Source of the DNA: an uncultured Clostridia bacterium
GTDB taxonomy: Bacteria; Bacillota; Clostridia; Oscillospirales; Ruminococcaceae
DNA length: 45,887 nt
Reading direction: 5' to 3'
NCBI GenBank assembly: GCA_947625155.1
Contig: CANQNG010000018.1
Span: 1 to 45,887, forward strand
Shown: positions 42,126 to 45,887 of the stretch, one piece after another
How the letters are laid out: every line of letters begins with the position of its first letter
Position numbering within the stretch: position 1 is the stretch's first letter
The notes under the pieces: model-generated
What the model was told of the DNA's origin: nothing
The model's database searches: none
Seen by the model: the letters and a program-made list of their open reading frames with translations, nothing else
Made by a program: the position numbers and the translations under genes

Positions 42126-42437
42126 ATGCCTGCAGATCCTAAAAAAGCCATACATGACAAAAGTCTGACAAATGCCGGGATCGCTATCAGTATCGTTGTA
42201 CTGCTGATAACGGCTTACATCGGGATAGATAGCAAGGAACTCGCCTTGATCCCGATCGTGGCAATGACTGCCAATGCCTTTGACGAGGACAAACAGAAGG
42301 CAATGGAAAGCGGCATGAATGCGCATGTTGCAAAGCCATTTGACATTGTTGAACTGATGGAACTGCTGAACGATATGCTTAGGCGATCTGAAAAAGGCAA
42401 CGATGCTGCACCAAGCTGGATCCGATCTTATGTTTGA
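42126..42437 (+). CDS. membrane helix fused to receiver-domain tail
   Basis: A 103-residue protein. Residues 1-13 are charged, 14-36 form one TM helix (LTNAGIAISIVVLLITAYIG), and 37-85 match the last part of a CheY-like receiver: PIVAMTANAFDEDKQKAMESGMNAHVAKPFDIVELMELL, with the conserved Thr/Ala, the Lys of KPF and the last helix. The phospho-acceptor Asp and the first two-thirds of the domain are absent. GAGGGG and a good promoter suggest it is expressed, and it stops 10 bases before the dockerin gene. Most likely the scar of an internal deletion in a hybrid kinase. Confidence 0.65.
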   Translation: MPADPKKAIHDKSLTNAGIAISIVVLLITAYIGIDSKELALIPIVAMTANAFDEDKQKAMESGMNAHVAKPFDIVELMELLNDMLRRSEKGNDAAPSWIRSYV

Positions 42438-42447
42438 GGTGAGATAT

Positions 42448-43716
42448 ATGAAAAAAATAGTTTCTTCTGTGATCAGCGGGTTTCTGTCCGCTGCTATGGT
42501 ACTGTGTTCCGTGCCTTTTTCGGCTGTTCAGGCAGAGGAAGTACCGACAAAACTGATCGCTCTGACTTTTGATGATGGACCCAATACGACCACAACGAAT
42601 GATGTCCTTGATATTTTAGAGGAATATAACGCAAAAGCATCGTTTTTCCTCATTGGCAATAATATCGATGAAGAAAGTGCAAGATCCGTAAAGCGTGCCT
42701 ATGATATGGGAATGGAGATCGACAACCACTCCAAAACACATGGAAATATGTCAAAACTGTCTGCTGATGAAATTCAGGAGGAGATCTCCTATGTGGATGA
42801 AAAGGTCATGGAGATCACAGGCGAGCCCACAAAATTTTTCCGGCCGCCTTTTATTGATGTCAGCGATAGCCTGTACGATGCAATTGACCTGCCATTCATC
42901 TGCGGCATTGATTGCCAGGACTACATGGAAAATGTGACCGCACAGGAACGTGCTGCGTATATCCTGAACGGCGCAAAAGACGGTGTGATCGTTCTTCTGC
43001 ACGATGCAGCAGGAAATCAGCAGACCGTAGAAGCACTGAAGATCGTAATGCCGCAGCTCATCGAGCAGGGCTATGAATTTGTTACACTGACGGAATTATT
43101 TGAACGTCAGGGGGAAGTGCCGAAGGATCATATTTTGTATTCCAATGTTGCAAAATATCCGTGTGAAAATTATACTGTAAAGCAGGAGATCGTCTCCGAC
43201 GCTTCAGACAGGATCGCACTCGATGCTGCTGCACTTAGTGAAATTACAGAGGAATATGCGATCGAAGTGGATTACACCAGCGAAACAGGCTACGCTCCTG
43301 TGATCGCACTGCAAAGGTGGTCGTCCACACCATCCATATGGCAGGCGATCCAGCCGTTTTATTTCAACGGAGAGAGAGCAGTATTTCTCAAAGATGACAT
43401 TGTATCCGCATTGCAGCAGCTTGACATCGGTTACACAGATCTGGACGGTATCACCATTTCGGCTTATACTGGTGAGATCACATTAAGCAATGCCCAAATT
43501 CTGACGAGATCCGAAATTGCAGGATCGGTAAAAGGAGATGTCAATGCAGACGGCACATTTTCTGTTGCTGATGTGATACTCCTGCAAGAATGGCTGCTCG
43601 CCGTACCGGACACCTCGCTCAATGACTGGAGAGCGGGTGATCTGTGCGCAGATGGTCAGCTTGATGTGTTTGATCTTTGTATCATGAAACGGGAACTGAT
43701 CCAGTATCAAGACTAG
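42448..43716 (+). CDS. secreted CE4 polysaccharide deacetylase with dockerin
   Basis: A 422-residue exported protein. Signal peptide 1-29; NodB/CE4 domain about 34-225 with TFDDGP (Asp42, Asp43), HSKTH (His94, His98), RPPF (Arg132) and LLHD (His185); an unrecognised region 235-355; type I dockerin 361-422 with two calcium loops (DVNADG, Asp364-Asp375; DLCADG, Asp398-Asp409). In the second loop Cys400 stands where Asn or Asp is usual. A dockerin docks enzymes onto scaffoldin cohesins, so a cellulosomal acetyl-xylan esterase or chitin/peptidoglycan deacetylase is likely. GAGGTGA before the ATG at 42448 fixes the start. No scaffoldin gene is in the window. Confidence 0.9.
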   Translation: MKKIVSSVISGFLSAAMVLCSVPFSAVQAEEVPTKLIALTFDDGPNTTTTNDVLDILEEYNAKASFFLIGNNIDEESARSVKRAYDMGMEIDNHSKTHGNMSKLSADEIQEEISYVDEKVMEITGEPTKFFRPPFIDVSDSLYDAIDLPFICGIDCQDYMENVTAQERAAYILNGAKDGVIVLLHDAAGNQQTVEALKIVMPQLIEQGYEFVTLTELFERQGEVPKDHILYSNVAKYPCENYTVKQEIVSDASDRIALDAAALSEITEEYAIEVDYTSETGYAPVIALQRWSSTPSIWQAIQPFYFNGERAVFLKDDIVSALQQLDIGYTDLDGITISAYTGEITLSNAQILTRSEIAGSVKGDVNADGTFSVADVILLQEWLLAVPDTSLNDWRAGDLCADGQLDVFDLCIMKRELIQYQD

Positions 43717-43802
43717 ATCCCCTATCTCAAGATACAAACAATAGTCTCCTGCGATACAAAGATCGGGTCCGGCAGCCGGCAGCCTGTGAAATTCTTCTTA
43801 AA

Positions 43803-45125
43803 TTATCTCTGTATCTCGATCACAAATTTCCCGTCCACGATCTTCAGCTTCAAGGTCTTGACAAATCGATTGCAAAAATTCTCCATTTCCTTTTTTGTCG
43901 CCGTCACTCTTGTTGCTTCGTAAAGCTTCTGTGTCAGCTCCAAAGGGCTTTCTCCTACGAGCGTGGGCAGATGTTTTTCAAGCTCTGCAAAGAGGACGGC
44001 TTTCTTCATATCCTCGGTGGCAGCGGAGCAAAAATCATCGATGGAACAATAATAAATACCGTGCTGTGTGAGTGCTGATTTGATCGCCGTGCCGATCTTC
44101 TCATATTCATACATCACAAGGAAATGTGCATTTGGCAAACTTTCAATAAGCCCCCAATAATCCGAATCGCTCGATACGATAATAAAGGATGTAACGCCGC
44201 CATGATAGAAGTCTGTAACGACACTTGCCGTCATTCGCACATCGACCAGAGACTTTCTGTCAGTCACACGGTCGGTCTCGATATGTTCCACGGGTATCTG
44301 CGTGAATTTGGAGAGCCAATCCCAGCCCGCTGTGGTGTTCGGATCATCATAGAGCGTGATCTTTTCGATCTTGGCAAGTTCTTCGGGATCAAAGCCTTTC
44401 AGAACGCTATACAACTTGAACGGGTTGGAATTCTCGCAATCGACGGCAATAGCAACTTTCTCAGAACTGTCAATAAAATCATAAATATTATTTCTTGTTT
44501 CCTCATCAGCATCCCGATATTTCGTGAAGTCCGTGAAAGTATCGCCGTGCATTTCGTAGACCGCTTTCAGAAATTTTCTGTCGGTATAAATGATGTTTCC
44601 CATGTTGGCAGGTTTCCAATGAATAAACATCTGAAATGGATAATATTGAATATTCCCCATATATTTGGCAAATTCGCCTTTTAGAACGCCGGCTTTCTGA
44701 TACTTTGGAATATAGAACAAGTCCCGTATGTGATTCCATACGATCCAGTCATAGAAAAGCCGGGAACATTTATCGATGTTTTCGTTGATGAGTTTTGTGA
44801 AGTCATACATATACTTCTCAGCCCGGTAATTTGCATGAATGATCATGATCCCCCATTTTTCAAGCTGCTTGATGTTATCATGATCATACCATTCCAGGGA
44901 ATTGAGATTTTTCAGCTCATAGCGCATAGCATCGTCCGTTTTCTTGAAATGCTGCAAGAGTGCGGTGCGGAGCTTGCATAAATATCGTATCACGGCAGCA
45001 TCACGGTCTGCATAGAGTTTGTTCAGTGTTTCCTTGCACTCGGCAAAATTCAGCTCCAAAATGTCCTTGCGCACACCGATCAGGTAAGAGATCGTGGTAA
45101 CTACCTCTTTGGTATCAACAGTCAT
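43803..45125 (-). CDS. NYN-domain protein, putative ribonuclease
   Basis: A 440-residue soluble protein. Residues about 222-365 match a NYN (PIN-like) domain: VAIAVDCENSNPFKL (Asp229), KSLVDVRMTASVVTDFYH (Asp295) and IIVSSDSDYWGLI (Asp320, Asp322), the acidic metal site. Residues 1-215 are mostly helical, Lys/Asp/Tyr-rich and not recognised. The last 70 residues are helical with a short basic end. No membrane segment. AAAGGAGGATAAACC precedes the ATG; the promoter lies at 45260. It is monocistronic and converges on the dockerin gene. RNA or tRNA cleavage is a family-based guess; no toxin or antitoxin partner was seen. Confidence 0.78.
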   Translation of the reverse strand: MTVDTKEVVTTISYLIGVRKDILELNFAECKETLNKLYADRDAAVIRYLCKLRTALLQHFKKTDDAMRYELKNLNSLEWYDHDNIKQLEKWGIMIIHANYRAEKYMYDFTKLINENIDKCSRLFYDWIVWNHIRDLFYIPKYQKAGVLKGEFAKYMGNIQYYPFQMFIHWKPANMGNIIYTDRKFLKAVYEMHGDTFTDFTKYRDADEETRNNIYDFIDSSEKVAIAVDCENSNPFKLYSVLKGFDPEELAKIEKITLYDDPNTTAGWDWLSKFTQIPVEHIETDRVTDRKSLVDVRMTASVVTDFYHGGVTSFIIVSSDSDYWGLIESLPNAHFLVMYEYEKIGTAIKSALTQHGIYYCSIDDFCSAATEDMKKAVLFAELEKHLPTLVGESPLELTQKLYEATRVTATKKEMENFCNRFVKTLKLKIVDGKFVIEIQR

Positions 45126-45259
45126 GGTTTATCCTCCTTTATTGCTTGTGTTTTCATCATTATTTCGTTAAGCGGATTTTCTCCGATACCTTTCGGAAAG
45201 GTTTACCAATTATTTACATTCGTTATCCATCACGCTTCACCTCCATCTGCTCACTTATT

Positions 45260-45288
45260 ATTATAGCACAAATGAAGATATATTGCAA
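45260..45288 (-). promoter_or_regulatory. promoter of NYN gene
   Basis: Minus strand TTGCAA (45288-45283), 17 bases, TATAAT (45265-45260). The leader of about 125 bases contains a small CCTTTC/GAAAGG hairpin near 45191-45203. Confidence 0.8.
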
Positions 45289-45400
45289 CAGAAATTTTTT
45301 TCAAGAAGTTTACAGATCGACTTTTTGGTGCGGTGTGGTATCATAAGGATATGAGAGAGCAACATGGCTTTCTACGTTAGATCGGAATTTAGGAGCATTT

Positions 45401-45568
45401 ATGATGTGGGAATATATTCATATTGCAGGTGCTATTGGTAGCGGAAATGGGCGATATCACAAATTGATTGAAACCAGGAAGATCCTTGTTCCAGAAAAAG
45501 ATATTGATAAAAGAAGCAATAACAGTTTCATGGATCGTTTTATCGGCTCGATCCCGAATTTTGTGTAA
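45401..45568 (+). CDS. 55-residue orphan ORF
   Basis: A short frame MMWEYIHIAGAIGSGNG... ending IGSIPNFV. Support: AGGAG 7 bases before the ATG, an extended -10 (TGGTATCAT, 45336-45344) about 55 bases upstream, and a hairpin after it at 45610. No signal peptide or clear TM helix; the composition is mixed with many Ile, Lys and Asn. It may be a genuine small gene or the 5' remnant of a larger one. No family recognised. Confidence 0.4.
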   Translation: MMWEYIHIAGAIGSGNGRYHKLIETRKILVPEKDIDKRSNNSFMDRFIGSIPNFV

Positions 45569-45609
45569 ACGTAAAACAGTGCATAATGAAAACAAAGATC
45601 AATATGATG

Positions 45610-45636
45610 AGACCGACAAAAGCAACTGTCGGTCTT
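45610..45636 (+). terminator. possible terminator after 55-residue ORF
   Basis: AGACCGACA (45610-45618) pairs perfectly with TGTCGGTCT (45627-45635); only a weak T-run follows. Confidence 0.5.
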
Positions 45637-45731
45637 ATCTGCATTGTAGCATGATCCTGTTCATCTGTCAAGAGGGGCTAGCCCCATATGCACTAACCTA
45701 TAATAGTGGTATAATATAGAAGGGTGATATT

Positions 45732-45824
45732 ATGAAAATAGAAGATATATTAAAGAACTGCCGGAAGGGTATAAAGAAGCAGGCTGGGAAACAAAAGCAA
45801 TGAGACGAAAAAGAGTCCTACGGT
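45732..45824 (+). pseudogene. frameshifted transposase N-terminus
   Basis: From the ATG the frame reads MKIEDILKNCRKG and stops at codon 24. Shifting frame after MKIEDILK gives ELPEGYKEAGWETKAMRRKRVLR, then a stop. The joined text resembles the start of IS4-like transposases (EDILK-ELPEGY..A..KAM.RKR). Two damaging changes in about 90 bases point to a decayed insertion sequence. Two TATAAT boxes (45700-45705 and 45711-45716) lie just upstream. What follows the window edge is unknown. Confidence 0.55.
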
Positions 45825-45887
45825 AAAATGTCAATAGGCAAAAAGTAGAAAAACAAGTAAGAAATCCATGCATTCTGCCTAAGAAGA

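Noticed and set aside
43717-43802. terminator between dockerin gene and NYN gene
   Set aside because: CCGGCAG repeats and GATACAAA repeats occur, but no stem with a reasonable loop and T-run could be built.
43803-45125. toxin-antitoxin module with the NYN protein as toxin
   Set aside because: The protein is 440 residues and monocistronic; no small antitoxin gene is adjacent.

Overview
The window reads as a chromosomal segment of an anaerobic, spore-forming, fibre-associated Firmicute of the Ruminococcus/Oscillospiraceae type. This rests on the gene families seen: spoIIE, paired GlgC and GlgD subunits, PyrR and T-box attenuation, a DUF4317 protein, and a secreted polysaccharide deacetylase ending in a type I dockerin, which implies a cellulosome. 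Species level is inference. Most of the left part is minus-strand housekeeping DNA with tight overlaps, strong AGGAGG-type ribosome sites and TTGACA-17-TATAAT promoters.

Left part (1-26.1 kb). A small plus-strand TSCPD-domain gene (284-550) converges on the glycogen operon glgB-glgC-glgD-glgA (6484 to 626, minus). Upstream lies spoIIE, whose promoter has a 21-bp spacer like the Spo0A-activated promoters of Bacillus. Next comes a compact minus-strand cluster: trmL, degV-like, serine hydrolase, HI0933-type flavoprotein, COG2509-type flavoprotein and rsmA. The pyrimidine operon pyrR-pyrC-pyrF-carA-carB-pyrK-pyrD-ruvX (24539 to 15192, minus) is preceded by a clear PyrR-binding attenuator. A DUF4317 gene and tRNA-Leu(CAA) close the block.

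Middle part (26.1-34.8 kb), accessory in character. It holds a 35-residue membrane protein, a Ser/Thr-rich lipoprotein, a 472-bp MITE-like element (13-bp terminal inverted repeats, 8-bp flanking direct repeat, many hairpins), a tyrosine recombinase, a two-gene operon of hybrid sensor kinase plus extracellular solute-binding lipoprotein with no permease or output regulator nearby, a second palindromic element of 168 bp with perfect 20-bp terminal repeats, and a MacB/FtsX-type ABC permease-ATPase pair.

Right part (34.8-45.9 kb). lysA and the preQ1 pathway (queD, queE, folE, queC, queF) form one minus-strand run. leuA has its own promoter and T-box leader, whose best specifier candidate is ATC (Ile). 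Then come decayed or odd genes (a K+ channel fragment with an out-of-frame upstream start at a T7 run; a membrane helix fused to the tail of a receiver domain), the dockerin-bearing deacetylase, a NYN-domain putative nuclease with an unrecognised N-terminal half, a 55-residue orphan ORF and a frameshifted transposase start at the window edge.

The strongest leads for something undescribed are the two MITE-like elements, the kinase/solute-binding-protein pair, the NYN protein and the receiver-tail membrane chimera. No CRISPR array, rRNA, prophage or recognised defence island was seen.
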